53,873 bases of DNA. Origin: Candidatus Woesearchaeota archaeon (GTDB taxonomy: Archaea; Nanobdellota; Nanobdellia; Woesearchaeales; GW2011-AR9). Position 1 is the first letter of the stretch. Each line of letters begins with the position of its first letter. The DNA lies in NCBI GenBank assembly GCA_023265685.1, contig JAHFSP010000007.1, positions 1 through 53,873 on the forward strand. The letters are read 5' to 3'. The notes beneath the pieces are model-generated. The model did no database searches. It was not told where the DNA came from and worked only from the letters and a program-made list of their open reading frames with translations. A program made the translations under genes and the position numbers. Shown piece after piece: positions 27,617 through 36,386 of the stretch.

Positions 27617-28582
27617 CTACTTCAACCCAGCCAACATCACACTCGCCAGCAACGCTTCTAATTGCAAATACTCATCGCTTCCTTCCACCATGCGAAACTC
27701 AATCTCTGCACATTTATCCACCAAAGCAACCTTCTTGCGATCCTCCACTGCCAAATGCCAAATCTCTTTGTGAATTTGCTTAATCACATCCACACCGGAT
27801 AAACCATACTCCAACATCAACTCTAATAATCTCTTACGAGACTCTGCAAAATTACCCGCAAGTGCGGTCGACAAAATTGCCAGAACCTCTTTGGGCTTAG
27901 CGACACTCGCCATAGAATAAATCAATTCAGGAGTAAGTGGCTTTCCCAATACTGCACAACTCTGCATGATATTTTCTAAACGACGACAATCACCATCACT
28001 CACTTCAAAAAGTGCCTTCTTAGATTCCATACTCAAAGATAACCCTTCTTGTTTTGCCACCGTATCAACCACTTGAATAATCTCCTGTTCCGACAACGGC
28101 TTAAATCGAAACACGGCACAACGACTCTGAATAGGATCAATAATCTTCGAACTATAATTACATGATAAAATAAAACGGCACGTCTTGGTATAATTCTCCA
28201 TCGTGCGACGCAATGCTTGCTGCGCTTCGCGTGTCAACGCATCACTTTCATCCAAATAAATAATCTTAAACGGCACATCACCAATCGCCCTAGTCCGAGC
28301 AAAATCCTTCACCTTCACTCGAACCACATCAATACCCCGCTCATCCGATGCGTTTAATTCCAACGTATTGTCGCGCCACGAATCACCAAACAACTCATGC
28401 GCAATCACTAACGCCATCGTCGTCTTTCCCACACCCGCAGGACCAGAAAACAATAAATGCGGCATATTACCTGATTTAACTAGGGCAGAAACCTTTTCCA
28501 CAATATCTTTTTGTCCACGAATCTGCGCAAACGTCTGCGGACGATACTTCTCTGTCCAAATAGTTGAATCCATACAAAGCAC
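27617..28582 (-). CDS. rfcS: Replication factor C small subunit
   Basis: WTEKYRPQTFAQIRGQKDIVEKV, FSGPAGVGKTTMALVIAHELFG, IIYLDESDALTREAQQALRRTMENY, FILSCNYSSKIIDPIQSRC. Confidence 0.96.
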   Translation of the reverse strand: MLCMDSTIWTEKYRPQTFAQIRGQKDIVEKVSALVKSGNMPHLLFSGPAGVGKTTMALVIAHELFGDSWRDNTLELNASDERGIDVVRVKVKDFARTRAIGDVPFKIIYLDESDALTREAQQALRRTMENYTKTCRFILSCNYSSKIIDPIQSRCAVFRFKPLSEQEIIQVVDTVAKQEGLSLSMESKKALFEVSDGDCRRLENIMQSCAVLGKPLTPELIYSMASVAKPKEVLAILSTALAGNFAESRKRLLELMLEYGLSGVDVIKQIHKEIWHLAVEDRKKVALVDKCAEIEFRMVEGSDEYLQLEALLASVMLAGLK

Positions 28583-28648
28583 AGAGCATGGGTGTTTTAT
28601 ATAGTTATTTGTAGTTGAGCAGTAATCAGAATGACCCTATAACTCCAA

Positions 28649-28828
28649 TCAGAACCAACCCGTAACCCAATGCCAAATCGATCCCCATGAAACATGAAAG
28701 AAGAAAATCAACACTAGCACAACCAACGCCACAACGATTGCAACTTTAACTAAAAACGAAAAGATTTTCCCAAAAAAGAACAGTAAAATAATCAAAATCA
28801 CAATGCCGGTAAGCGAAAACGGATCCAT
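28649..28828 (-). CDS. Small membrane protein (59 aa)
   Basis: Manual translation MDPFSLTGIVILIILLFFFGKIFSFLVKVAIVVALVVLVLIFFFHVSWGSIWHWVTGWF*; absent from ORF track. Confidence 0.6.
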   Translation of the reverse strand: MDPFSLTGIVILIILLFFFGKIFSFLVKVAIVVALVVLVLIFFFHVSWGSIWHWVTGWF

Positions 28829-28892
28829 ACCATAGTAAAACCAACCTTACTTTTTATTACTTACGAACCATTTCGCCGATTCTACCAGTAGC

Positions 28893-29987
28893 CTACTTCC
28901 CCTTCCTCTTTGAAGCCTTTTCCTCCTTCTTCAAATACAAGGTACGAGTAGGGAAAGGAATTTTAATACCCGTCTTATTCAACGCAGCATACATTTTCTC
29001 AGTTGCCTCAACTTTCTTACCATGCTCCTGATCCCAGTGTGGAATCCAAAATGTCAAACGAAACTTAAGAGCAAAATCTGCCATCTCCATAAACTGAACC
29101 TGCGCAACTGGCTCTTTAAGTATCCCCGGAATTTTTGACACCATATCCAAAACTACCCTACGCACTTTTGCAGGATCACTTCCATATTCAACGCTAAACG
29201 GAACTTTAACTCGCACTTTAGTATCCGGACGAGCATAATTACGTATTCGACTATTTGCCATGTATCCATTAGGAACAAACATCACTTCATTATCAAAGGT
29301 CAACATCTTGGTACTACGCAATCCAATATCCACAATCGTCCCAATATCGCCACTCTCCAAACGAACTTTATCACCAATATGATACGTCCCATCAATAAGC
29401 AAACTCACTCCACCCAATAAGTTCTTCAAAGAGTCCTGAAGAGCCAGACCTAAAATAATTCCGCTGATTCCAACTCCTGCTAAATATGGAGTAATATCAA
29501 TCTGCCAAATATGAAGAATCCACAAAAAACCAATAATCACAAAAATAACCTTGGTGACTCGATGAAGTAATGGTAACAACACCTCATCAATTCTCGTCTC
29601 TGTTTTAAGCGCTAAACGATATCCCCATGTCTGAACAACTGAATCCAAGAATCGTGAGAGAAAAAAGAGGAAGAAAATTGCCAATAACGAATTGGTAACA
29701 TCAAGTGCCCAATAAAACAAATTAACATGCAATAACGCCAGCTTAAACCCATACATCACTAACAAACAATACACCGGACGACGTGTTTTCTCAATAAACA
29801 AATCATCGAACATTGTCTCTGTCTTTTTCGCAATAAATTTGAGATAAAGAAATGAAAGCCAGAAAAAAATATGCGCAATCAATGCAAAACTCAGAATAAC
29901 CAATACACCAAATACGTACGGTTGCGTGAGAAATGAACCATAAGGTAACGTCCCTACCCACAACATAATAACTTCCTTCATAACCAC
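28893..29987 (-). CDS. MscS-family mechanosensitive channel
   Basis: GVGISGIILGLALQDSLKNLLGGVSLLIDGTYHIGDKVRLESGDIGTIVDIGLRSTKMLTFDNEVMFVPNGYMAN. Confidence 0.95.
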   Translation of the reverse strand: MVMKEVIMLWVGTLPYGSFLTQPYVFGVLVILSFALIAHIFFWLSFLYLKFIAKKTETMFDDLFIEKTRRPVYCLLVMYGFKLALLHVNLFYWALDVTNSLLAIFFLFFLSRFLDSVVQTWGYRLALKTETRIDEVLLPLLHRVTKVIFVIIGFLWILHIWQIDITPYLAGVGISGIILGLALQDSLKNLLGGVSLLIDGTYHIGDKVRLESGDIGTIVDIGLRSTKMLTFDNEVMFVPNGYMANSRIRNYARPDTKVRVKVPFSVEYGSDPAKVRRVVLDMVSKIPGILKEPVAQVQFMEMADFALKFRLTFWIPHWDQEHGKKVEATEKMYAALNKTGIKIPFPTRTLYLKKEEKASKRKGK

Positions 29988-30068
29988 ATCAATCTCACCA
30001 AAAAAGAAGATAAAAGAGAAAATTTAAATATATTTCGTAAGCATATTCTAGAATAGTACTAAAAGTAC

Positions 30069-30350
30069 TTATTCTGAACCGTCATCAACGTTTCCAGTAG
30101 GAACAGCATTACGAGAAATTACCAATACATCACCAACAGCTTTAACCAATTGATGAGGAACAATAACTCCTTTTGCATTCCCTAAAACGCGACTCAAGAA
30201 CGAATTTTTAGTAGCACGAATACGCCAGCCAGAAATTTTATTACCTTGCACAAGACCGTCTTCAATATCACCAAAGTAATCACCGGCATCGGTAAAGACT
30301 TTAAGATCGTACGTCTCACTCACCCTCTTCATTTTTAACATGGAAATCAC
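30069..30350 (-). CDS. PRC-barrel-like domain protein
   Basis: MKMKRVSETYDLKVFTDAGDYFGDIEDGLVQGNKISGWRIRAT ... GVIVPHQLVKAVGDVLVIS. Confidence 0.7.
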   Translation of the reverse strand: MISMLKMKRVSETYDLKVFTDAGDYFGDIEDGLVQGNKISGWRIRATKNSFLSRVLGNAKGVIVPHQLVKAVGDVLVISRNAVPTGNVDDGSE

Positions 30351-30490
30351 CTCAAACTAATATTATCCACATTCCTCATTGACTCTCACATTTAAATAGT
30401 TTTTGCTGCTAGAGAAGAGAGAAAACGGTGCCAAAAAGAAAGAGAAAGAACTCCACAACCCTTATAACCTTCCTTCCCACATTCAAATCC

Positions 30491-31177
30491 ATGCCTTATC
30501 TCCTCCTGGGAACATCCCATATCGCTCAACAAAGTATCGAAGAAATCAAACATGCGGTCCAAACCTTCCAACCAGATATCATCGCCGTTGAACTCGATAA
30601 AGAACGAGCCCAATCACTTCTCACTAACGCAGAAACCAATATCCCACTCGCAGCCATTCGCAGTATCGGTGTACGCGGCTACCTCTTCGCCAAAATTGCC
30701 CACACCGTCCAACAAAAACTCGGAAAAAGTATCGGCATCGCACCAGGCAGCGAAATGAAATCAGCACTCCTACTTGCCAAAGAACATAAACTCCAAGCAG
30801 CTCTTATCGACCAACCCATTCGTATTACTCTCAAAAACTTCTCCAAAACGTTAACCTGGCGAGAAAAAGGCCGCTTCCTGCTTGACATCATCCGAGGTCT
30901 AACCTCCCCACAAAAAGAACTTGAAAAATCAGGTCTCAAAGACCTTGATCTACGCAAAGTACCTCAACAAGAATTCATCGAAAAAATGATCGACCACCTC
31001 AAAGAACGCTATCCTTCTATCTACAAAGTGCTCATCGAAGACCGCAACCACTACATGGTCAAAACCATGCTTAAAATACTCCGCAATAACCCCGAGAAAA
31101 AAATGCTCGTCATCGTCGGCGCCGGCCACCTCAAAGGCATGAAAGAACTTCTCCTCAAAATTGATATCATAACCTAA
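30491..31177 (+). CDS. TraB/PrgY-family protein
   Basis: YLLLGTSHIAQQSIEEI ... IIAVELDKERAQSL ... IEDRNHYMVKTMLKIL ... VIVGAGHLKGMKELL. CTTATAACC ~30 nt upstream supports ATG 30491. Confidence 0.85.
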   Translation: MPYLLLGTSHIAQQSIEEIKHAVQTFQPDIIAVELDKERAQSLLTNAETNIPLAAIRSIGVRGYLFAKIAHTVQQKLGKSIGIAPGSEMKSALLLAKEHKLQAALIDQPIRITLKNFSKTLTWREKGRFLLDIIRGLTSPQKELEKSGLKDLDLRKVPQQEFIEKMIDHLKERYPSIYKVLIEDRNHYMVKTMLKILRNNPEKKMLVIVGAGHLKGMKELLLKIDIIT

Positions 31178-31248
31178 TCCCAAAGAGTTCACCAAAAACT
31201 TCCAAATCTCACACAATTCTTATAAAAAACGATCCCTTTTTGAGATCC

Positions 31249-31784
31249 GGTAGTAATGGCAGGAAGCTTACGCAGCCTGTTCGTAAATAAAGACCAAATG
31301 TGTCGTGAGGTTGAGCTTTAACGCGAAACCTTACTTGAACGAATTTTGGTCAAGCGCTTAGTGAAATAACATTTCACTGGCGTGCCAAAAGCTAACGCTT
31401 TTGTGCACTTTTGCGAACACAAAAGGTTGTGAGGAAAGTCCGTCCACCGCGCCTTCGGGTAAAAAGCCACTTGCTGCAAAGCAGAGGGAGAAATTCCCTA
31501 GCTCTGGATCAGAAACGACACGTCCTACGAATAACGGAATGAGACACAAAAAAACGTAAGTTTTTTGGTGTACCAAAAACGCATCTTGTGTTTTTCAGTA
31601 CACGCGACGATTCCGGCAACGGAAATCAAGCTAACCTGTCGACATCTTCGTAGGGACCGATGAAACGGCGAACCTTGGCTGGTGCAAGTGCGTACGCACG
31701 CGTTAGTAGAATGCTTCCCTGTGCCATCGCGAGCTCATCAGAGTTCGTTTGGGCACAACATAAGGCGGCTTACGCCATTCTACC
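31249..31784 (+). ncRNA. rnpB: RNase P RNA
   Basis: Invariant GAGGAAAGTCC near 31431 and ACATAAGGCGGCTTA near 31757; GACCGATGAAACGG; P1 GGTAGTAATGGC(31249-31260)/GCCATTCTACC(31774-31784); P2 GGAAGC(31262-31267)/GCTTCC(31713-31718). Confidence 0.92.
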
Positions 31785-31852
31785 ACTTTTTCATTCTTGA
31801 CAAATTTTAATTTGTGGAAAGATATATAAAACCCCACACAAAATAAACCCCT

Positions 31853-32023
31853 ATGGCTGATGAACCACTTCGCGTCCCATCCGGACAAGGCGGACTAGTA
31901 CGCTATTCTGAAGAATCAACCAGTAAACTCAAGTTCAGCCCAGGAACCATCGTTGTTGTTGCCATCATCATCATGGCTCTCGTCATTGCCCTCAACGTTT
32001 TTGGAATGCGCTTCTTTAGTTAA
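31853..32023 (+). CDS. secG: Sec61-beta / archaeal SecG
   Basis: Manual translation MADEPLRVPSGQGGLVRYSEESTSKLKFSPGTIVVVAIIIMALVIALNVFGMRFFS*; soluble GLVRY segment plus single TM. Absent from ORF track (56 aa). Confidence 0.9.
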   Translation: MADEPLRVPSGQGGLVRYSEESTSKLKFSPGTIVVVAIIIMALVIALNVFGMRFFS

Positions 32024-33029
32024 GAATTTTTGCTAAATCAATTGAACCTACAATCTCTTTTTCAGAAGGAACAGCACCAATACGAATAGCTCCTTGACTC
32101 CCCATAATTTCAGTAGTAATCGCCCCTTGAGGAAGAACAGATTTTGAAGATTCGTATGCCCGATAGAAAACTGACACCTCACCAATACGTGCTTCCACAT
32201 CACCGCCAGTAACATACCCTAATGAACCTCCCTCAAATGGTTCAACCAGGATTCCATCACCTATAACTAAAGAAGGAACAGCCCCTTGCACTATTGTGGT
32301 AAACGATCTCCCCTCAGAACGAATGCCAACTTGAGTTGACCCCACAACATCAAAAGAAGCGGGAAGAGAATCTGGAGCTGAGTCTTGAACTGTTGAGTGT
32401 GCAGCATCAACTTTAACAAAGGGATCATCAACGTGTAATTTTTCAACATCAAAACTCCCATCTCTAATCCGAATGAATTGAGGACTAGTCGAGAAAAAAG
32501 AACTATCTTTATCAGCAATAAAGCGAGTAGTACCGCGTGTCACATCAACAGGACCCTGAATTGTAACAGTACTCACAGGATTAACCTGAACCGGAACATG
32601 TCCCTCGCCGGTATGGCTAATCTCAATCACATTCCCTTCTAAAAGCAACACTCGATCCCCTGGTTGCAGCGCAAACCTATCCGAGCCATGAATAAATGAA
32701 GTTTCTTTATTCACATTCAATTCAAACCCATTAGGTAATGCATTCACGCTCGCTCCTTCTAAATTGTTATGCTCCACATCTAACCCTACCGACCCATGAT
32801 GTAAAACCCCATCCTGAAATGTCGTTGACGCATCAAACGTCGCTGCACCTAAATTATATTTATCAACAAAATCTTGACGACCTTGATCACCTACAAGCGA
32901 GATAGAAGAGTCAGAATCACTTGAACCAATACTACTTCCATCTTCAAAAGAATTTTCTGCAACAACCACCAATATTACCATAAGTAGTAACATCACACCA
33001 GCAATCGCCATCATCCATCGCCGATTCAT
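32016..33029 (-). CDS. Hypothetical secreted/anchored protein
   Basis: N-terminal TM MNRRWMMAIAGVMLLLMVILVVVAEN then Ser/Asp/Gly/Val-rich beta-like repeats; no family recognised. Confidence 0.65.
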   Translation of the reverse strand: MNRRWMMAIAGVMLLLMVILVVVAENSFEDGSSIGSSDSDSSISLVGDQGRQDFVDKYNLGAATFDASTTFQDGVLHHGSVGLDVEHNNLEGASVNALPNGFELNVNKETSFIHGSDRFALQPGDRVLLLEGNVIEISHTGEGHVPVQVNPVSTVTIQGPVDVTRGTTRFIADKDSSFFSTSPQFIRIRDGSFDVEKLHVDDPFVKVDAAHSTVQDSAPDSLPASFDVVGSTQVGIRSEGRSFTTIVQGAVPSLVIGDGILVEPFEGGSLGYVTGGDVEARIGEVSVFYRAYESSKSVLPQGAITTEIMGSQGAIRIGAVPSEKEIVGSIDLAKILN

Positions 33030-33967
33030 GAGTGCACCCCTAAAGAATCTTCAGAAATTTGTGCAGCAAACAAAAAAGTAAGAGGACGATAATCAATTAA
33101 AGAAGTGTTATCAGTGATTGTAATCAAATATGTACTATTATTATACAAATTATTCTTTAGGCTCTCAGAGCTATTATCAACAACCATATCCGTAAAATTA
33201 GATACAATATTATCAACAGGGGTAATAGTATACGTCACATTCTGATCCAATAAAGCAAGAGCGTCAAGCGTAGAATTATACGTTTCCAGCTGATGAACCA
33301 ACAACGCCGCAGCACTGGTCATCGACTTAAGATGAACTGGAAAAGGATCGGGAGAAAAATCGGAGAGCAAAACTATTTTTTCATCTTCGCGTAACGCAAG
33401 CGGCCAATGAACATCGAACACCACTGCTTCATCGGCAATATGAGATGTAACATTAGGCGATGCCATAGACTCAATAAACAACCCCGCATACAACGCAGAA
33501 TAATCCACAACAGAAGAAAAATTTGCCGGAGAATTAACTGTAGAATTTGGCAAACAACTCTCCACATTTTTACGCATCAGTGAATCAAGCGCATTTTGTG
33601 TATCTGCAACCGTGGGTTCAAATGCTGTTCCATCCACGAATAAAAAATTGCTATCCAGAAGTTCACCATCAAAATACGGCCCCACCAATCCATCATTCCC
33701 ACCGTAATACCCTACCGTAATCAACGACCGCTCTGCTAAATCACCTACACACCGTTCAACTTGATCTTGAACAACTGCCGTATCATACGCAATACGCACC
33801 GCAGCACCATTCTCCACAGAACCATGAGAACGTAAAGAAGAGGCAGAATAAGAGCGTAACGACCACGCAAAAAAGACAACGCTCGCAACCAGCATCCCCA
33901 CAATAATAAACACACTAACCTGGCCTTTCTTGTTAAGAACTCTCTTAACCACAACCCCTTTTCTCAT
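33026..33967 (-). CDS. Type IV pilin-like (class III signal) secreted protein
   Basis: VLNKKGQVSVFIIVGMLVASVVFFAW: KKGQ followed by hydrophobic helix; overlaps next gene by 4 nt. Confidence 0.6.
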   Translation of the reverse strand: MRKGVVVKRVLNKKGQVSVFIIVGMLVASVVFFAWSLRSYSASSLRSHGSVENGAAVRIAYDTAVVQDQVERCVGDLAERSLITVGYYGGNDGLVGPYFDGELLDSNFLFVDGTAFEPTVADTQNALDSLMRKNVESCLPNSTVNSPANFSSVVDYSALYAGLFIESMASPNVTSHIADEAVVFDVHWPLALREDEKIVLLSDFSPDPFPVHLKSMTSAAALLVHQLETYNSTLDALALLDQNVTYTITPVDNIVSNFTDMVVDNSSESLKNNLYNNSTYLITITDNTSLIDYRPLTFLFAAQISEDSLGVHS

Positions 33968-34019
33968 AGAGTAGAGAAGAACACGTAAGTTTATAAAAAT
34001 ACCCTGATTTTATGCAACC

Positions 34020-34382
34020 ATGATTCCTGGCGTAAATCCCCGACAAATGCAACAAATGATGAAAAAAATGGGTATCAATCAAGCAGAACTCACCGCAACC
34101 CAAGTCATCATCAAACTCGACAACGGTAAAGAACTCGTCTTTCCCGACCCTTCTGTTTCAAAGATTAATATGATGGGACAAGTCACCTATCAACTCACCG
34201 GCGAATCATTCGAACGAGATCCAACTCCTCCACCAACACTCTCCAATTCTATCTCCGAAGACGACATCAAAACCGTCATGCAACAAACCGGCGCATCGAA
34301 AGAAAAAGCACTTCAAGCCCTCAAAAACAACGACGGTGATCTTGCCAGTGCCATCATGGAACTCAGTAACAGTGAAGAATAA
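34020..34382 (+). CDS. nac: Nascent polypeptide-associated complex protein (NAC-alpha/aNAC)
   Basis: MIPGVNPRQMQQMMKKMGI ... VIIKLDNGKELVFPDPSVSKINMMGQVTYQLTG ... UBA-like C-terminus. Confidence 0.95.
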   Translation: MIPGVNPRQMQQMMKKMGINQAELTATQVIIKLDNGKELVFPDPSVSKINMMGQVTYQLTGESFERDPTPPPTLSNSISEDDIKTVMQQTGASKEKALQALKNNDGDLASAIMELSNSEE

Positions 34383-34418
34383 ATCCTAAAAAAAGTACCT
34401 CAAAAAATAACCCTCCCT

Positions 34419-34919
34419 GTGACATCCCCTCACGAAACACTCTACCAACGCGCCCAAGAACAATACGTTATTGGTAACCATCTTCTCGATGTAACCTATC
34501 CTTTAGTTCACGACCCAAAACTCTTTCTAGGTATTGTAAACAACATTGTCAACTCTCTCAACGCTTGCGTAAGTGCAATACTTTCGTACGAAAAATACCA
34601 CAACCTCATCGCTTCATACAATCTCTCCGCTCAAAATAACCTCAACGAAAAACTTTCTCTGCTTCAAACTCGCTCCCCCTCACGTAACAAAATTCCACAA
34701 AAAACTCTCCAACTCCTTCGAGACCTCCACGCCATTCTCGAACTCCACAAAAAAAGCCCCATCGAATTCTCACGTGCAGGAAAAATGGTCATCTGCAGTA
34801 AAGAATTCGACCTCAAAACCATCAGCCTAAACCAAATCGAAGAATACCTCTACGGAACCAAAGAACTTCTCGAAATTACCAACAAAATTCTTACCACACC
34901 TCGCACCACAATAAGTTAA
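34419..34919 (+). CDS. Hypothetical helical protein (166 aa), start uncertain
   Basis: Intact ORF; possible distant similarity in layout to 35026-35505. Confidence 0.55.
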   Translation: MTSPHETLYQRAQEQYVIGNHLLDVTYPLVHDPKLFLGIVNNIVNSLNACVSAILSYEKYHNLIASYNLSAQNNLNEKLSLLQTRSPSRNKIPQKTLQLLRDLHAILELHKKSPIEFSRAGKMVICSKEFDLKTISLNQIEEYLYGTKELLEITNKILTTPRTTIS

Positions 34920-35025
34920 AAACCACACCAGTCCTCTCAATTCGCCCATAACTAGCTTAAACCAAGAGAAAAGTATAAAAAGGACAGAACATTACTTCTC
35001 TACTTATCAGGGGTTACTGTCAGCT

Positions 35026-35505
35026 ATGAATGAGTATTTATTAGAAGCACGTGAAGAATTAAAACGACTTGAACACATTATTTACGTAAGCCTCAAATAT
35101 ACTCGAACCGTCGACGTCATTCTCAATGCCCTTAATCGTATGGTCGGAACCTACGATCTCATCATTGAAGCCTTCCTTGAAAAAGCACGAGAGGAAGGCC
35201 GCATTGAAAATCTACCTAAAAGTCCTGCTCTGCGCGCCAAGAAAGCAGGAGAACTTTTTGAAAATGACACACAACTTCAAAAATACCTTCTCTTCTACAC
35301 CTTTCTAAAAACCATTCTTAACCTTCCTCATCAAAAACGCGAAGAATACCGCCGCCACGTTAGTCTTGTTGTAACAATGGATAATTCCACTGCTGAAATC
35401 AAAATTGATAATCTTACCAACGCTGAAAAATATGTTCACGCTTTCTTAAACTACGCCTGGATTCAAGTTACCGGCAAACCTGAACACGGCGAAGATGAGT
35501 TCTGA
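35026..35505 (+). CDS. Hypothetical helical protein (159 aa)
   Basis: LLEAREELKRLEHIIYVSLKYTRTVDVILNALNRMVGTYDLIIEAFL. Confidence 0.6.
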   Translation: MNEYLLEAREELKRLEHIIYVSLKYTRTVDVILNALNRMVGTYDLIIEAFLEKAREEGRIENLPKSPALRAKKAGELFENDTQLQKYLLFYTFLKTILNLPHQKREEYRRHVSLVVTMDNSTAEIKIDNLTNAEKYVHAFLNYAWIQVTGKPEHGEDEF

Positions 35506-35629
35506 GTTCAATTTGTAAGTACCCATACCATAATTCTTTCATCATCCTTCCTACCTCATTTCCAATATTATCTCAACACAATGTTTACCCCACAACAACC
35601 TTTTTATATTCCCCCTCTCTCCTCTTAAA

Positions 35630-36301
35630 ATGGATCTTAAACAAATCGTTGACCGCAAATCCCTTCTTCAACATCCTTTTTATCGACTCTGGCTTGCCGG
35701 ACGTCTACCTAAAGAAGCGCTTCAAAAATACACTCAACAATACTTTCAACTCGTCGATCACCTTCCACGTTTCATCAGCACCCTTCATTCTCACTGCAAT
35801 AATGAATACACACGTAAAATTCTCTTAATCAACCTCATGGAAGAAGAATTAGGCGAAAATAATGGAGGAACTTCACACAGCCAACTCTGGCTTGATTTTG
35901 CCAGCGAAATTGGCGTTCAATCACAAGAAATCCAAACCACCACTCTACTTCCTCAAACCAAACAAGTCATTGAGCTCATCTATGCTTATTGTCATCATTC
36001 ATTGGGTGAAGGCGCTGCGGCACTCTATGCCTATGAATCACAAGTGCCTCAAATCGCAGAAGAAAAACTTATCGCCCTTCAACAACATTACCACCTCAGC
36101 TCACCTAAAGCCTTACGCTTCTTTGAAGTTCACAAAACAGCAGACATTAAACATGGCAATGTCTGGAAACATTTCGCTCAGCAGACCACAAATTCCCTAC
36201 CTGAAGAAAACGCCGCACGCGCTGTCTCCGAAGGTCTTTGGAAAATGTTTGATGCTATGTACGATGAATTTGTACCAGCTGACGTTAAAGCGATGTGTTG
36301 A
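35630..36301 (+). CDS. CADD/PqqC-like heme-oxygenase-fold protein
   Basis: LQHPFYRLWLAGRLPKEALQKYTQQYFQLVDHLPRFISTLHSHC ... LMEEELGENNGGTSHSQLW ... YAYESQVPQIAEEKL ... FFEVHKTADIKHGNVW. Confidence 0.85.
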   Translation: MDLKQIVDRKSLLQHPFYRLWLAGRLPKEALQKYTQQYFQLVDHLPRFISTLHSHCNNEYTRKILLINLMEEELGENNGGTSHSQLWLDFASEIGVQSQEIQTTTLLPQTKQVIELIYAYCHHSLGEGAAALYAYESQVPQIAEEKLIALQQHYHLSSPKALRFFEVHKTADIKHGNVWKHFAQQTTNSLPEENAARAVSEGLWKMFDAMYDEFVPADVKAMC

Positions 36302-36386
36302 AGATATTAATAACAAAACCATCAAGCGCCAAACACATTAACCAAACCTCCAAAACCTTATTAAACACCTTCTCCTTCACAAACTC

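Noticed and set aside
30392-30957. Minus-strand ORFs 30392-30613 and 30679-30957
   Set aside because: Antisense to the TraB-like gene.
31358-31888. ORF-track minus-strand ORFs 31358-31576 and 31703-31888
   Set aside because: They lie over the RNase P RNA and Sec61-beta start; treated as spurious.
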